Source: Croceitalea marina (GTDB lineage Bacteria > Bacteroidota > Bacteroidia > Flavobacteriales > Flavobacteriaceae). From it: a stretch of DNA of 64,000 nt. A program made the position numbers and the translations under genes. The stretch covers positions 124,001 to 188,000 of the forward strand of contig NZ_JBHULB010000006.1 in the NCBI RefSeq assembly GCF_042684265.1. Reading direction: 5' to 3'. This document shows positions 36,372-45,313 of this stretch, piece by piece; the first letter of the stretch is position 1; the number at the start of each line of letters is the position of its first letter. The notes under the pieces were generated by a model, which was given only the letters and a program-made list of their open reading frames with translations, had not been told where the DNA came from and searched no databases.

Positions 36372-36998
36372 TTATTTATCCGATAGCAGTAGATAAATAG
36401 CTATACCAACGAAAACAACAATCTGCAACCACTTAAGAAAAAAGCCGGCTTTTGGAGTTCTTAAAATATAGGTGCTAATAGCGCCTGCAAGAATGGCAAT
36501 AGCTGCAAAAATCATGAAAGAAACTAGTATGAAGATAAAACCTAGAATATAAAATTGCCAAATTGTATTTAAGCTATTGCTAAAAAGAAAACCGGGAAAA
36601 AATGCTAAAAAAAAGATGGTCACTTTTGGGTTTAAGACATTCATTACAAAGCCTTTTCGAAAGAGCGCTAACACCCCCTTTTGTGGAGCTACTTCTCTAT
36701 TTAGCTCAATGGTATCTCCAACCTTATAAACCAAATAAGAAAGATATAAGAGATAGGCTACACCGAACAGTTTAATAATTAAAAAGACCGTGTTATTATT
36801 CTTTATTATCGTTGAAACACCAAAAGCCAGAAAGCTGGTGTGTACCAAACAACCGGTCATTAGCCCCGCAACGGTCGCTAAACCATATTTTCTGCCATTG
36901 GCAATACTCTGGGTAAGTACAAAAATATTATCCGGTCCTGGAGATACACCAAGCGCAGCTGTGGCAAGAATAAAACCAAGTAGTATTTCGTAATTCAA
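36372..36998 (-). CDS. LysE/RhtB-family amino-acid exporter
   Basis: A 208-residue inner-membrane protein with six hydrophobic helices and the family signature ATAALGVSPGPDNIFVLTQSI near the N terminus. Members export amino acids or their analogues; the substrate here is unknown. The frame begins at a TTG (36998-36996); a stop lies four codons upstream and no ATG precedes the conserved N terminus, so TTG is the start. HMG-CoA lyase follows after 19 nt. Divergent from the Dabb lipoprotein gene. Confidence 0.9.
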   Translation of the reverse strand: MNYEILLGFILATAALGVSPGPDNIFVLTQSIANGRKYGLATVAGLMTGCLVHTSFLAFGVSTIIKNNNTVFLIIKLFGVAYLLYLSYLVYKVGDTIELNREVAPQKGVLALFRKGFVMNVLNPKVTIFFLAFFPGFLFSNSLNTIWQFYILGFIFILVSFMIFAAIAILAGAISTYILRTPKAGFFLKWLQIVVFVGIAIYLLLSDK

Positions 36999-37072
36999 AA
37001 TTGAATTTTAAGTGCTCAAAATACAAATTCTATAATTTTAAAAGCTAAATTCGAGCTCCTGATAAATCAAAT

Positions 37073-37498
37073 ATGAGAATCAATCATCTAATCAGTACAT
37101 TATTTTTACTAGTCTCCTTTTTCCTTATACAAGGGTGTGTTTCAATCGATGTAAAAGAAAAATCAACAATGACCACTGAAAAAATAACACAAGACAGCTT
37201 ACTACGCCATATCGTACTCTTTAAATTTAAAGAAGATACAAGCGCAGAAGAGCTAGCTACTATTGAAAAGACATTTGCAGCTTTACCAGGAAAAATTCCG
37301 CAAATTGTAGATTTTGAATGGGGAACCAACAATAGCCCTGAAGGTTTGGACAAAGGTTTTACCCATTCCTTTTTTGTAAGCTTTAAAAATGAAGAAGATA
37401 GGGCTATCTATCTGCCTCATCCAGATCATAAGGCTTTTATAGCCGTTGCTTCACCTCATATTGATGATGTCTTGGTCTTAGATTACTGGGCAAAGTAA
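37073..37498 (+). CDS. Dabb (stress-responsive A/B barrel) domain lipoprotein
   Basis: A 141-residue protein with a lipoprotein signal peptide (lipobox-like LIQGC, Cys about 22) and a Dabb ferredoxin-like dimeric barrel: LRHIVLFKFKEDTSAEELATIEKTF, WGTNNSPEGLDKGFTHSFFVSF, and YLPHPDHKAFI. Dabb proteins form small barrels; no catalytic function is assigned. Lipid anchoring implies an envelope location. Its stop is 3 nt from that of the convergent DinB-family gene. Confidence 0.88.
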   Translation: MRINHLISTLFLLVSFFLIQGCVSIDVKEKSTMTTEKITQDSLLRHIVLFKFKEDTSAEELATIEKTFAALPGKIPQIVDFEWGTNNSPEGLDKGFTHSFFVSFKNEEDRAIYLPHPDHKAFIAVASPHIDDVLVLDYWAK

Positions 37499-37501
37499 GA
37501 T

Positions 37502-38038
37502 TTACCAAGTATATTCTGGGGGTTCAATACCATTCATTCTTAGATAAAGGTTGGCTTTAGCCCTATGATTGGTTAAATGGTCTTGTACATAAAAAAATGC
37601 GAAAGCCCTGCTTACAGTATTTCCACTATGATACATCACGCAGGTTTCATCAAGTTTTTCTTGTTCTATAGTTTTAATGATTTCTGTAGTATAGGAAAAC
37701 CCTGATTTTAACAAGGCGATAATTTCAGACTTGCTAAGTTTGGAAGCATCCGGGGTATTTGGAACCACTTCCATACCTTGAACATAACGTTTGGTCAAAA
37801 GTTCTATAGTATACCCGATATGAACCATTTGCTCTGCGAAGGATTTACTTTCAGGGGTTGGTCTGAAACTATATAGTTCTTGGGGCATTGCCTCGGCAAC
37901 CTCCAAGCAATGCGATTGCGCCTCTAGCCAAACGGGGAGATACATTTTTGTAAACTCGGTTTTTAGCTCGCTTTCTGGCTGACTAAATACTAAGGTGGTA
38001 GAAATTAATGCTACTAAAACTAGTGTGAATTGCTTCAT
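37502..38038 (-). CDS. Secreted DinB-family protein
   Basis: A 178-residue DinB/YfiT-like four-helix-bundle protein with a signal peptide (LVLVALISTTLVFS). The bundle shows the helix with SFAEQMVHIGYTIELL (first His ligand) and the C-terminal VQDHLTNHRAKANLYLR (two His ligands), the usual metal triad. Exported forms are less studied than the cytosolic bacillithiol-transferase-like ones; function unknown. pyrD starts beyond its upstream end, with only 10 nt between stop of pyrD and its start, so the two are probably cotranscribed. Confidence 0.87.
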   Translation of the reverse strand: MKQFTLVLVALISTTLVFSQPESELKTEFTKMYLPVWLEAQSHCLEVAEAMPQELYSFRPTPESKSFAEQMVHIGYTIELLTKRYVQGMEVVPNTPDASKLSKSEIIALLKSGFSYTTEIIKTIEQEKLDETCVMYHSGNTVSRAFAFFYVQDHLTNHRAKANLYLRMNGIEPPEYTW

Positions 38039-38048
38039 TTGAAAAGGA

Positions 38049-39089
38049 TTACTGTTCCCTTTCCAAGATAGCTTTATTGATTTTCTTAAGCAAACCCGGT
38101 CCTTCGTAGACGAAACCAGTATACAATTGGACTAGGTCCGCACCAGCTTCCAATTTTTCCAAAGCATCTTCAGCAGAATGAATCCCGCCAACCCCAATAA
38201 TAGGGAATGCCTTATTACTCTTTTCTGCCAAAAAACGTATTACTTCGGTACTTCTGTTCTTTAAGGGTTTTCCACTAAGTCCACCCTTTTCTTCTGCCAG
38301 TGTTAAATGAGATTTCAAACCTTTTCTATTGATGGTCGTATTCGTGGCGATAATTCCCTCAATCTTTGTATTTGCTACGATATCAATTATGTCCAATAAC
38401 TGGCTTTCGGTCAAATCGGGAGCTATCTTTAATAAAATGGGTTTCTCTTTGACATTATTTGCCTTGGCAATTTTTGAATTCTCTCGTTTTAATTGCTTTA
38501 ATAGTTCTGTTAAGGGTTTTTTATCCTGTAGTTCCCTTAGTCCTGGTGTATTAGGGGAGCTCACATTTACTACAAAGTAGTCCACATGTTCAAAAAGGGC
38601 ATCAAAGCAAATTAGATAATCCTTGACCGCATCTTCATTAGCAGTAATCTTGTTCTTACCAATATTTCCACCAACAATTACACGATGTTCTTTCTTAAGT
38701 CTTTCGACCGCATCAAAAACGCCGCCATTATTAAAACCCATTCGGTTAATAATTCCCTGATCATCTCTCAAGCGGAATAATCTTGGTTTAGGGTTACCTG
38801 GTTGGCCCTTTGGTGTTAGCGTTCCGATTTCAACGAAACCAAATCCAAAGTCTGAAAATTCATTAAAAAGCTTGGCATCTTTATCAAAACCTGCTGCCAA
38901 ACCCACGGGATTTTTAAATTTTATACCAAAAACTTCGCGTTCCAATTTTTTGTCATCTACTAAGTACAATGACCTAAAAATCGAAGCAAAGCCCAATTTA
39001 GATAGTATTCTTATAGAAAAGAAAGAAAAATGATGTGCAGTTTCAGCATCCAATAAAAACAATAAGGGCCTAATTAGGTACTTATACAT
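38049..39089 (-). CDS. pyrD: Quinone-dependent dihydroorotate dehydrogenase
   Basis: PyrD (class 2) oxidises dihydroorotate to orotate in pyrimidine synthesis, passing electrons to membrane quinone. The 346-residue FMN barrel has the N-terminal membrane-association helices (first 40 residues), GLAAGFDKDA, INRMGFNNGG, the catalytic-Ser loop NVSSPNTPGLRELQ, KIAPDLTESQLLDI, ATNTT, GGLSGKPLKNRSTEVI and the phosphate-binding GVGGIHSAEDA and YTGFVYEGP. The N-terminal helices mark class 2 rather than the soluble class 1. It is the upstream gene of a pair with the DinB-family protein. Confidence 0.97.
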   Translation of the reverse strand: MYKYLIRPLLFLLDAETAHHFSFFSIRILSKLGFASIFRSLYLVDDKKLEREVFGIKFKNPVGLAAGFDKDAKLFNEFSDFGFGFVEIGTLTPKGQPGNPKPRLFRLRDDQGIINRMGFNNGGVFDAVERLKKEHRVIVGGNIGKNKITANEDAVKDYLICFDALFEHVDYFVVNVSSPNTPGLRELQDKKPLTELLKQLKRENSKIAKANNVKEKPILLKIAPDLTESQLLDIIDIVANTKIEGIIATNTTINRKGLKSHLTLAEEKGGLSGKPLKNRSTEVIRFLAEKSNKAFPIIGVGGIHSAEDALEKLEAGADLVQLYTGFVYEGPGLLKKINKAILEREQ

Positions 39090-39146
39090 CTACTCTGAAA
39101 TTTGCGCAAAAATAGAAACTCTTGCCTGGTAATCTGACATCTTTTG

Positions 39147-39602
39147 CTATTTTTCGTTAACAGAAATGGTCGGGTAAAGCGGACTACTAGAAATTTCATG
39201 GCAGAGTTTAACGTAAAGGCTGTATTGCTCGTCAGTAAAAATACCTAACATACGCTTATCGAGCATATGCAAATTACTTTGCATACTATCCAATAATTTC
39301 CTGTATTGGTATGACATCGTCATGAGTACTTCTGGCGAGCTCTCTGCATGCCTTTTGACCAAATTATTCGCTTGATCGATTAAAAAACTATTGCGGTATT
39401 TTAGCTCTGCCCCCCAATCTTTAAGTTTTTGAACTTGAGTAGAATCTAACTTAAAGACATTTTTAATAGTATCATCGTCTTTACCACCAATCCCCAAGTA
39501 ACATACTTCTTGCGAATAGGCGGAAAAGTGCATTAGTAGCAGAAATAAAGAGAGTAAAGTTCTTATCAAATCAGTTAAGTTAGTACAACAATATAGCTGC
39601 AA
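39147..39602 (-). CDS. Small secreted helical protein
   Basis: Up to 151 residues. A hydrophobic signal peptide (IRTLLSLFLLLMHFSAYSQ) precedes a helical mature domain with the pattern KLDSTQVQKLKDW and DKRMLGIFTDEQYSLYVKL, which resembles small Spy/CpxP-like periplasmic proteins in layout, though no LTxxQ motif repeats. No ATG suits: the frame opens at TTG 39602, while a TTG at 39569 would give MIRTLLSLFLLL, a neater signal peptide. I cannot choose firmly. It is divergent from pepT. Function unknown. Confidence 0.65.
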   Translation of the reverse strand: MQLYCCTNLTDLIRTLLSLFLLLMHFSAYSQEVCYLGIGGKDDDTIKNVFKLDSTQVQKLKDWGAELKYRNSFLIDQANNLVKRHAESSPEVLMTMSYQYRKLLDSMQSNLHMLDKRMLGIFTDEQYSLYVKLCHEISSSPLYPTISVNEK

Positions 39603-39641
39603 TCGGCTTTTTTTTTATCATATTTCCGATTTAATAAGCAT

Positions 39642-39649
39642 TATTTTTG
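39642..39649 (+). promoter_or_regulatory. -7 promoter box of pepT
   Basis: TATTTTTG, an exact TAnnTTTG match, ends 16 nt before the pepT ATG. No TTG is at the ideal upstream distance. Confidence 0.45.
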
Positions 39650-39665
39650 ATGAAAAGCATGTTTT

Positions 39666-40892
39666 ATGGAAAACCTACTACCTCGATTTTTGGAATATGT
39701 TTCAATTGATACACAAAGTGACCCTAATTCCAAAACCACCCCAAGTACAGAAAAACAGTGGAAATTAGCTAAAAAACTTGTACTTGAACTGAGTAAGATT
39801 GGCCTGGAAAAGGTCTCTATCGATGAAAATGGATATATCATGGCCACCTTGCCCAGCAATCTAAACAAAGAAGTTCCTACAATTGGTTTTATAGCGCACT
39901 ATGATACCACACCAGATTATACAGGCGCTAATGTAAAACCACAAATCATTGAAAATTACGATGGTGGCGATATTGTTTTGGATAAAGCTTCAAATACAGT
40001 CTTATCGCCCGATTATTTCGAAGATTTAAAACAATATGAAGGGCAAACGCTGATTACTACAAACGGAAAGACTTTATTAGGAGCTGATGATAAGGCCGGA
40101 GTAGCCGAAATTATAACCGCTATGGAGTTTTTAATTCAAAATCCTGAAATAAAACATGGGAAAATTCGCGTAGGCTTTACCCCTGATGAAGAAATTGGTA
40201 GAGGCGTACATAAGTTTGATGTAAAAAAGTTTGGGGCAGATTGGGCCTATACGGTAGATGGAAGTCAGATCGGTGAGCTCGAATATGAAAATTTTAATGC
40301 CGCTGGGGCAAAGGTGATTATAAAAGGTAAAAGTGTACACCCAGGCTATGCAAAGAACAAAATGATCAACGCCATTGGTGTAGCTAATGAGTTCTTAAGT
40401 CTTATGCCTCCACGAGAGGTACCCGAAATGACCGAGGGCAATGAAGGCTTTTTTCATATTCATGGTATAAAAGGAGATATCGAAAATGCCGAATTCGAGC
40501 TAATTATACGTGATCATGATGAAGAGCAGTTTCAGGCGAGAAAGGGCTTGTTACGAGCTATTTCTGAAAAGTTGAATAACAAATATGGAGCGATTATTTC
40601 AGTAGAAATCAATGATCAATACAGAAATATGAAAGAAAAAATAGAGCCTGTTTTTCATATTATCGAAATTGCCGAAGTGGCCATGCTGAAAATAGGAATC
40701 GAACCTATAATTAAACCTATTAGAGGAGGCACTGATGGCTCACAATTGAGTTTTATGGGCCTGCCCTGCCCTAATATTTTTGCAGGAGGACATAATTTTC
40801 ATGGTAAGTATGAATACGTGCCGCTAGAAAGTATGCAAAAAGCAGTTGAAACTATTGTGAAAATTTGCGAACTTACTGGTGAAAAATTCTAA
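39666..40892 (+). CDS. pepT: Peptidase T (tripeptide aminopeptidase, M20B)
   Basis: PepT removes the N-terminal residue of tripeptides in the cytoplasm. The 408-residue dizinc enzyme shows FIAHYDTTPDYTG (first zinc His), LLGADDKAG (bridging Asp), GFTPDEEIGRG (catalytic Glu-Glu), TVDGSQIGELEYE, VHPGYAKNKM in the dimerisation domain and RGGTDGSQLSFMGLPCPNIFAGG near the end. Length and start match the family. The YdeI-like gene starts 2 nt after its stop, so both are probably on one transcript that ends at the strong terminator at 41491. Confidence 0.97.
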   Translation: MENLLPRFLEYVSIDTQSDPNSKTTPSTEKQWKLAKKLVLELSKIGLEKVSIDENGYIMATLPSNLNKEVPTIGFIAHYDTTPDYTGANVKPQIIENYDGGDIVLDKASNTVLSPDYFEDLKQYEGQTLITTNGKTLLGADDKAGVAEIITAMEFLIQNPEIKHGKIRVGFTPDEEIGRGVHKFDVKKFGADWAYTVDGSQIGELEYENFNAAGAKVIIKGKSVHPGYAKNKMINAIGVANEFLSLMPPREVPEMTEGNEGFFHIHGIKGDIENAEFELIIRDHDEEQFQARKGLLRAISEKLNNKYGAIISVEINDQYRNMKEKIEPVFHIIEIAEVAMLKIGIEPIIKPIRGGTDGSQLSFMGLPCPNIFAGGHNFHGKYEYVPLESMQKAVETIVKICELTGEKF

Positions 40893-40894
40893 TT

Positions 40895-41488
40895 ATGAAT
40901 CGGTCTGAAAAAGTTGAGGCCTATTTTGCCGAAGAACATCATTACAAAAAAGCCATTGGTATTTTAAGGGATTTAGCCTTAAAAACCGACTTAGAGGAAA
41001 CGTTCAAATGGCTTTTTCCCACCTATACCCTAAACAACAAAAATGTGCTCTCCGTTTGCAAGTTTAAGAACCATTTTGGCATTTGGTTCTTCAATGGGGT
41101 ATTTCTTAATGATCCGCTTAATGTGCTGGAAAATGCGCAAGAAGGGAAAACAAAAGCAATGCGCCATTGGAAGTTTCATAGCCTTGAAGATATAAACGAA
41201 ACTCAAGTTCTTGGATACATCCGCGAAGCGATTGAAAATCAAAAAAACCATAGGGTATTAGTTCCATCAAAATCGACAAAAAAAGTTGCGATACCAGAAC
41301 TGTTAGCTAAAAAATTAGACAATGATAAAAAGTTAAAGCTAGCTTTTTATAAAATGAGTGATTACAAGCAAAAAGAGTTCAATGAGCATATTACGAGTGC
41401 GAAGCAAGAAAAAACCAAACTTAGACGGCTCGAAAAAATCATTCCAATGATTTTAAGAGGTGAAGGTCTTAGCGACAGGTATCGGTAA
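40895..41488 (+). CDS. YdeI/OmpD-associated (DUF1801-type) protein
   Basis: A 197-residue cytoplasmic protein. The N-terminal two thirds are a DUF1801/YdhG-like fold (AIGILRDLALKTDLEETFKWLFPTYTL, VCKFKNHFGIWFFNG); the C terminus has the YdeI/OmpD-associated helical pair, KLKLAFYKMSDYKQKEFNEHI and KTKLRRLEKIIPMILRGEGL. Proteins of this family are linked in other bacteria to envelope stress and peptide resistance, but no biochemical role is fixed. Start ATG is 2 nt after the pepT stop. Confidence 0.88.
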   Translation: MNRSEKVEAYFAEEHHYKKAIGILRDLALKTDLEETFKWLFPTYTLNNKNVLSVCKFKNHFGIWFFNGVFLNDPLNVLENAQEGKTKAMRHWKFHSLEDINETQVLGYIREAIENQKNHRVLVPSKSTKKVAIPELLAKKLDNDKKLKLAFYKMSDYKQKEFNEHITSAKQEKTKLRRLEKIIPMILRGEGLSDRYR

Positions 41489-41490
41489 AC

Positions 41491-41524
41491 AAAAAAGCCT
41501 ATGACTAAAGTCATAGGCTTTTTT
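41491..41524. terminator. Bidirectional terminator between the pepT and yajC units
   Basis: Perfect 15-bp stem: AAAAAAGCCTATGAC (41491-41505) and its complement (41510-41524) around loop TAAA. A and T runs at the outer ends let it serve both converging transcripts. Confidence 0.92.
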
Positions 41525-41540
41525 ACATCTTTTTGCAAAA

Positions 41541-41831
41541 CTATTTCTTGGCAGGAACAGGATTCAATTTTTTGCTCATCTCCATAGAAATGGCACTTCT
41601 ATCAAACTTTAATCGTCCGGCCATGGTTTCAATAACACAGGTATTGTCTTTATCGTTCAATTCTGATATTTTACCATGAAGACCACTTTTCATCATCACC
41701 TTATCGCCTTTTTTTAATTCTGCTGCGAACTTCTTTTCCGCTTTCTGTCTTCTCATCTGAGGTAGAATCATAAAAACAAAGAAAATTGCAAAAATTGCTA
41801 TTAAAAAAGGGAACTGTCCTAATCCTTCCAT
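41541..41831 (-). CDS. yajC: Preprotein translocase accessory subunit YajC
   Basis: YajC associates with SecDF at the SecYEG translocon. The 96-residue protein has one N-terminal membrane helix (FPFLIAIFAIFFVFMILP) followed by MRRQKAEKKFAAELKKGDKVMMKSGLHGKISEL, the conserved cytoplasmic YajC domain. It is the last of three genes (nusB, DUF1573, yajC) with gaps of 42 and 9 nt, an order typical of this family of bacteria. Terminates at the shared hairpin. Confidence 0.95.
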   Translation of the reverse strand: MEGLGQFPFLIAIFAIFFVFMILPQMRRQKAEKKFAAELKKGDKVMMKSGLHGKISELNDKDNTCVIETMAGRLKFDRSAISMEMSKKLNPVPAKK

Positions 41832-41840
41832 CTAGTCTAT

Positions 41841-42323
41841 TTATCCTTTTACAGGGCCAGCTACCGCAACCGTTCCTTTAGGGTTAACAAAAGCTTTGAT
41901 TCTTAACAATTCAGAACCTTTTGCTGTATTTGCGGTTACCGTAACCGTTTTTGTTACCAAGTTTTGTCCTGAACCATTAAATTTCACCAACAACTCTCCA
42001 GAATCACCAGGAGCAATAGGTGTATTTTTTGGATACTCAGGAACAGTACAACCACAACTACTTTTAGCATCAGTAATGATCAAGGGAGCATCTCCAGTAT
42101 TGGTAAATTTGAAGATAGTCTCTTGCGGAGTACCTTGTTCTATGGTTCCGAAATCATGCTCTGATTTATCAAAACTCATTACAGGAATTTTCTTTTGAGC
42201 CGCATCTCTATTTGAAGCAACCTCAACATTGTCAGAATTAATCTTAGCAATTGCCTTGTCTTTACAAGAAGTCGAAATAAACAAAAGTGCAACAACACTT
42301 AGCGCTGTAACTATTCTTTTCAT
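41841..42323 (-). CDS. DUF1573 lipoprotein
   Basis: A 160-residue lipoprotein: lipobox FISTSC near residue 20, then a DUF1573 Ig-like (MSP/ASPM-like) domain with FDKSEHDFGTIEQGTPQETIFKFTN, PLIITDAKSSCGCTVPEYP (conserved CGC) and APGDSGELLVKFN. Widespread in Bacteroidota envelopes, role unknown. Middle gene of the nusB-yajC run, 9 nt before yajC. Confidence 0.93.
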   Translation of the reverse strand: MKRIVTALSVVALLFISTSCKDKAIAKINSDNVEVASNRDAAQKKIPVMSFDKSEHDFGTIEQGTPQETIFKFTNTGDAPLIITDAKSSCGCTVPEYPKNTPIAPGDSGELLVKFNGSGQNLVTKTVTVTANTAKGSELLRIKAFVNPKGTVAVAGPVKG

Positions 42324-42365
42324 CTTATGAATTTTTAATTTAATGCAAAAATAACGAAATATTAC

Positions 42366-43313
42366 TTATAACAACCCCCTGCCAATTTTTTGCAACTTTC
42401 CTTCGGCTTTATATTCTTTGACCAATTTGTCTAAGATACCATTGATAAAAATGCTGCTTTTTGGTGTAGAATATTCTTTGGCTATCTCTAAATACTCGTT
42501 TATGGTCACCTTTTCAGGTATCGACGAAAAGTTCAGTAGCTCACAAATACCCATCTTTAAAAGAATGTAGTCGATTTCGGCTATTCTATCTTTGTCCCAA
42601 TTAGGGGTCTTACCCTCTATTTCTTTTTCCCATTCGGTATTCTTCAATAAAGTTTTGGTCAATAACTCTTTTGCGAAGACCATATCTTCCTCATCTTTTA
42701 ACAATCGGGGTAAGAAAAAACCATCAGGCGCATCTTCTTTCACCTTTTTCAACTGTTTAAATATAAAGGTGTTTACTATAGGAATATCGTCTATCCAAGT
42801 AAGTCTATCATCCTCAAAATATTCATAAATCTTTTCGTTCGGCGCAATTACCTCCTTGTAGAGCGAAATGATAACGTCTTTGTCTTTTTGATAACTGTTT
42901 GTGGAAGACAACATGTAATTTTTATAGATATCACTAGCAATCATATCTTTAAAAATCAGCTTTACATATTCATCGTTCAGGTACCAATTTTGAAGTTTTC
43001 GCTTTGAGAACTCTTTTTGCAAGCTTTCGTTTGAAACTATCTGTTGCAAAAGCTTGTTCTTAAGAAACTTATCACGCTGAGGAAAGTTGTCATCTTCAGA
43101 AGCCATATACTTTTTAGTTGCATGGTTTACGTGTTTTTCTGCAAGCTGATGTAACTCGGTCAACAAGCTAAACATCAACAAGTAAAGGGTGTACATACTA
43201 TCTATGCTATATTTCAAGAATTTCTCTTGTTTTTCCAAAGAATCGTCTTTAGACTGAATTAATGCATAAATACACTGCATTACCTTTACGCGAATATGCC
43301 TTCTTGTTAGCAT
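42366..43313 (-). CDS. nusB: Transcription antitermination factor NusB (long form)
   Basis: NusB binds boxA RNA with NusE in rRNA transcription. The start MLTRRHIRVKVMQCIYALIQS is characteristic, and the NusB fold closes with DRIAEIDYILLKMGICELLNFSSIPEKVTINEYLEIAKEYST. At 315 residues it is about twice the length of enterobacterial NusB because a helical middle section (about 60-215) is inserted; this long form is usual in Bacteroidota. Promoter box 41 nt upstream; divergent from the ABC exporter gene. Confidence 0.94.
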   Translation of the reverse strand: MLTRRHIRVKVMQCIYALIQSKDDSLEKQEKFLKYSIDSMYTLYLLMFSLLTELHQLAEKHVNHATKKYMASEDDNFPQRDKFLKNKLLQQIVSNESLQKEFSKRKLQNWYLNDEYVKLIFKDMIASDIYKNYMLSSTNSYQKDKDVIISLYKEVIAPNEKIYEYFEDDRLTWIDDIPIVNTFIFKQLKKVKEDAPDGFFLPRLLKDEEDMVFAKELLTKTLLKNTEWEKEIEGKTPNWDKDRIAEIDYILLKMGICELLNFSSIPEKVTINEYLEIAKEYSTPKSSIFINGILDKLVKEYKAEGKLQKIGRGLL

Positions 43314-43353
43314 TTAAAAGAACTTTAAAGTAAATATGGTCAGTAGCACATCG

Positions 43354-43361
43354 CAAAAGTA
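43354..43361 (-). promoter_or_regulatory. -7 promoter box of nusB
   Basis: Minus-strand TACTTTTG (43361-43354) matches TAnnTTTG, 40 nt upstream of the nusB ATG. The nearest TTG is 26 nt further on, longer than ideal. Confidence 0.4.
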
Positions 43362-43436
43362 ATGCTATATTTTCAGCATACCTAGACCAAAAAATATCTT
43401 ATCAGTTTTATAACATTAGTTTTTGTGCTAATCCTA

Positions 43437-43444
43437 TATCTTTG
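43437..43444 (+). promoter_or_regulatory. -7 promoter box of the ABC exporter gene
   Basis: TATCTTTG matches TAnnTTTG and covers the TTG at 43442 that opens the longer frame, so the ATG at 43481, 36 nt downstream, is the start. Confidence 0.45.
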
Positions 43445-43480
43445 CCCGATTACCAATTTGACCTGTCCTTTTTTAAATTT

Positions 43481-45232
43481 ATGAAAGAACTTAAATACCT
43501 AAATAAGTACCTTAAAAAATACTGGGTTAAAATATTTGCAGGGATACTTATTACGATTATTGCGAGGATTTTTTCTTTGGTAATGCCATCTTACGTAAAC
43601 AAATCGATAAAAGCGGTCGAAAATTATATCGGTGATTCGATTTCTAAATCTGAGGCAAAAGACGTTTTACTTGAATATATACTCATAATTGTAGGGGCTG
43701 CATTGCTATCTGCGCTTTTTACTTTTTTAATGCGCCAGATGATTATTAACGTCTCGCGGTATATTGAATATGACTTAAAAAACGAAGTTTTTGACCATTA
43801 CCAATTCTTAAATCTTAATTTTTACAAGCGCAACCGCATTGGAGATTTAATGAACAGAATTAGCGAAGATGTAGGTCAAGTAAGAATGTATGCGGGTCCA
43901 GCTATCATGTATGGCATTCAAACTTTGACTCTATTTGTTTGTCTAATACCGCTAATGTTTATAAAGGCACCTACAATAGCATTTTATACCCTAATACCGC
44001 TGCCCATATTATCAGTTTTAATTTATCAGATTAGCAAGGTCATTCATAAAAGAAGCACAAAAGTACAAGAGTATCTATCTACCCTTTCCACTTTCACCCA
44101 AGAATCATTTTCAGGGGTCTCCGTTATAAAGGCTTATTGTTTAGAACCTCAAATAAATGCTGAATTAAGAGGCTTGGCCAAAGAAGGAAAAGATACAAGT
44201 ATGGATTTGGCCAGAGTAAACGCCTGGTTTTTTCCATTAATGATTCTTTTAATAGGTATCAGCAACATTTTTGTCATTTACATTGGTGGTAAACAATATA
44301 TCAATGGTGAAATTGAATCTATTGGAATTATTGCAGAATTCATTCTCTATGTAAACATGCTTACATGGCCTGTTGCGGTAGTAGGTTGGTTAACCTCAAT
44401 CGTGCAACGCGCCGAGGCTTCTCAAAAAAGAATAAATGAGTTTTTAACCGAACAGCCAACCATTAAAAATGAAGTTCTTGAGCCTACACCAATAAAAGGG
44501 AAAATCGAATTTAGAAATGTTACATTTACTTACGAAGACACCGAAATTACGGCCTTAAAAAATATTTCTTTTACTATTGAACCTGGTGAAAGCGTTGCTT
44601 TTTTGGGCAAAACAGGTTCAGGAAAATCAACAATTTTAGACTTGGTTTCAAGGCTTTATGATGTTTCTTCGGGTGAAATTCTAATCGACGATATCCCGAT
44701 TAAAAAACTAAATCTTTATAGTTTGCGCAGCGCTATAGGTGCCGTGCCCCAAGATGCCTTTTTATTTTCAGACACTATAGAGAATAACATCAGATTCGGA
44801 AAAGAGGACGCCTCTATAGATGAAATTATTGAGGTCGCAAAAAAAGCGGTAGTCCATGAAAATATTATTGGTTTCTCAAAGCAATACAACACCATACTCG
44901 GCGAGCGCGGCATAACTTTAAGCGGTGGCCAAAAACAAAGGGTATCTATTGCTCGGGCACTACTTAAAGACCCTGAGATTTACCTATTTGATGACTGCCT
45001 TTCTGCTGTAGACACAGAGACCGAAGAAGAAATTTTGGCAAATCTAAAAAACGCCTCAACCGATAAGACAACACTTATTGTAAGCCATAGGGTGTCTTCT
45101 GCAAAAAACACGGATAAAATTATTGTTTTAGAGGATGGTAGTATCCTTCAAGAGGGAACCCATGAACAACTGAATAATTCTGAAGGATATTATAAAGAAC
45201 TTTTCTTGGATCAATTGTCAGATAAAGATTAA
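43481..45232 (+). CDS. ABC exporter with fused membrane and ATPase domains (MsbA-like)
   Basis: A 583-residue half-transporter: six-helix membrane domain (about 1-320; includes NFYKRNRIGDLMNRISEDVGQVRMY, the coupling region) and an ATPase domain with Walker A LGKTGSGKST, Q-loop IGAVPQDAFLFSDTI, signature LSGGQKQRVSIARALL, Walker B IYLFDDCLSAVD and switch His IVSHRVSSAKNTD. It works as a homodimer. Resemblance to lipid-A/multidrug exporters is by architecture only. The frame extends 13 codons upstream to a TTG, but that overlaps the promoter box and adds atypical residues. Monocistronic or with the PUR-type gene 81 nt downstream. Confidence 0.93.
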   Translation: MKELKYLNKYLKKYWVKIFAGILITIIARIFSLVMPSYVNKSIKAVENYIGDSISKSEAKDVLLEYILIIVGAALLSALFTFLMRQMIINVSRYIEYDLKNEVFDHYQFLNLNFYKRNRIGDLMNRISEDVGQVRMYAGPAIMYGIQTLTLFVCLIPLMFIKAPTIAFYTLIPLPILSVLIYQISKVIHKRSTKVQEYLSTLSTFTQESFSGVSVIKAYCLEPQINAELRGLAKEGKDTSMDLARVNAWFFPLMILLIGISNIFVIYIGGKQYINGEIESIGIIAEFILYVNMLTWPVAVVGWLTSIVQRAEASQKRINEFLTEQPTIKNEVLEPTPIKGKIEFRNVTFTYEDTEITALKNISFTIEPGESVAFLGKTGSGKSTILDLVSRLYDVSSGEILIDDIPIKKLNLYSLRSAIGAVPQDAFLFSDTIENNIRFGKEDASIDEIIEVAKKAVVHENIIGFSKQYNTILGERGITLSGGQKQRVSIARALLKDPEIYLFDDCLSAVDTETEEEILANLKNASTDKTTLIVSHRVSSAKNTDKIIVLEDGSILQEGTHEQLNNSEGYYKELFLDQLSDKD

Positions 45233-45313
45233 TCTAAAAAGTTGCTGAATTAGCTTTTTTTTTACATTTTTGATACTATTAAGTAACAGAACACTTAAAG
45301 AACACTATACCAG

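Noticed and set aside
43442..43480. Longer TTG start of the ABC exporter
   Set aside because: Covers the promoter -7 box; the ATG at 43481 gives a normal N terminus.
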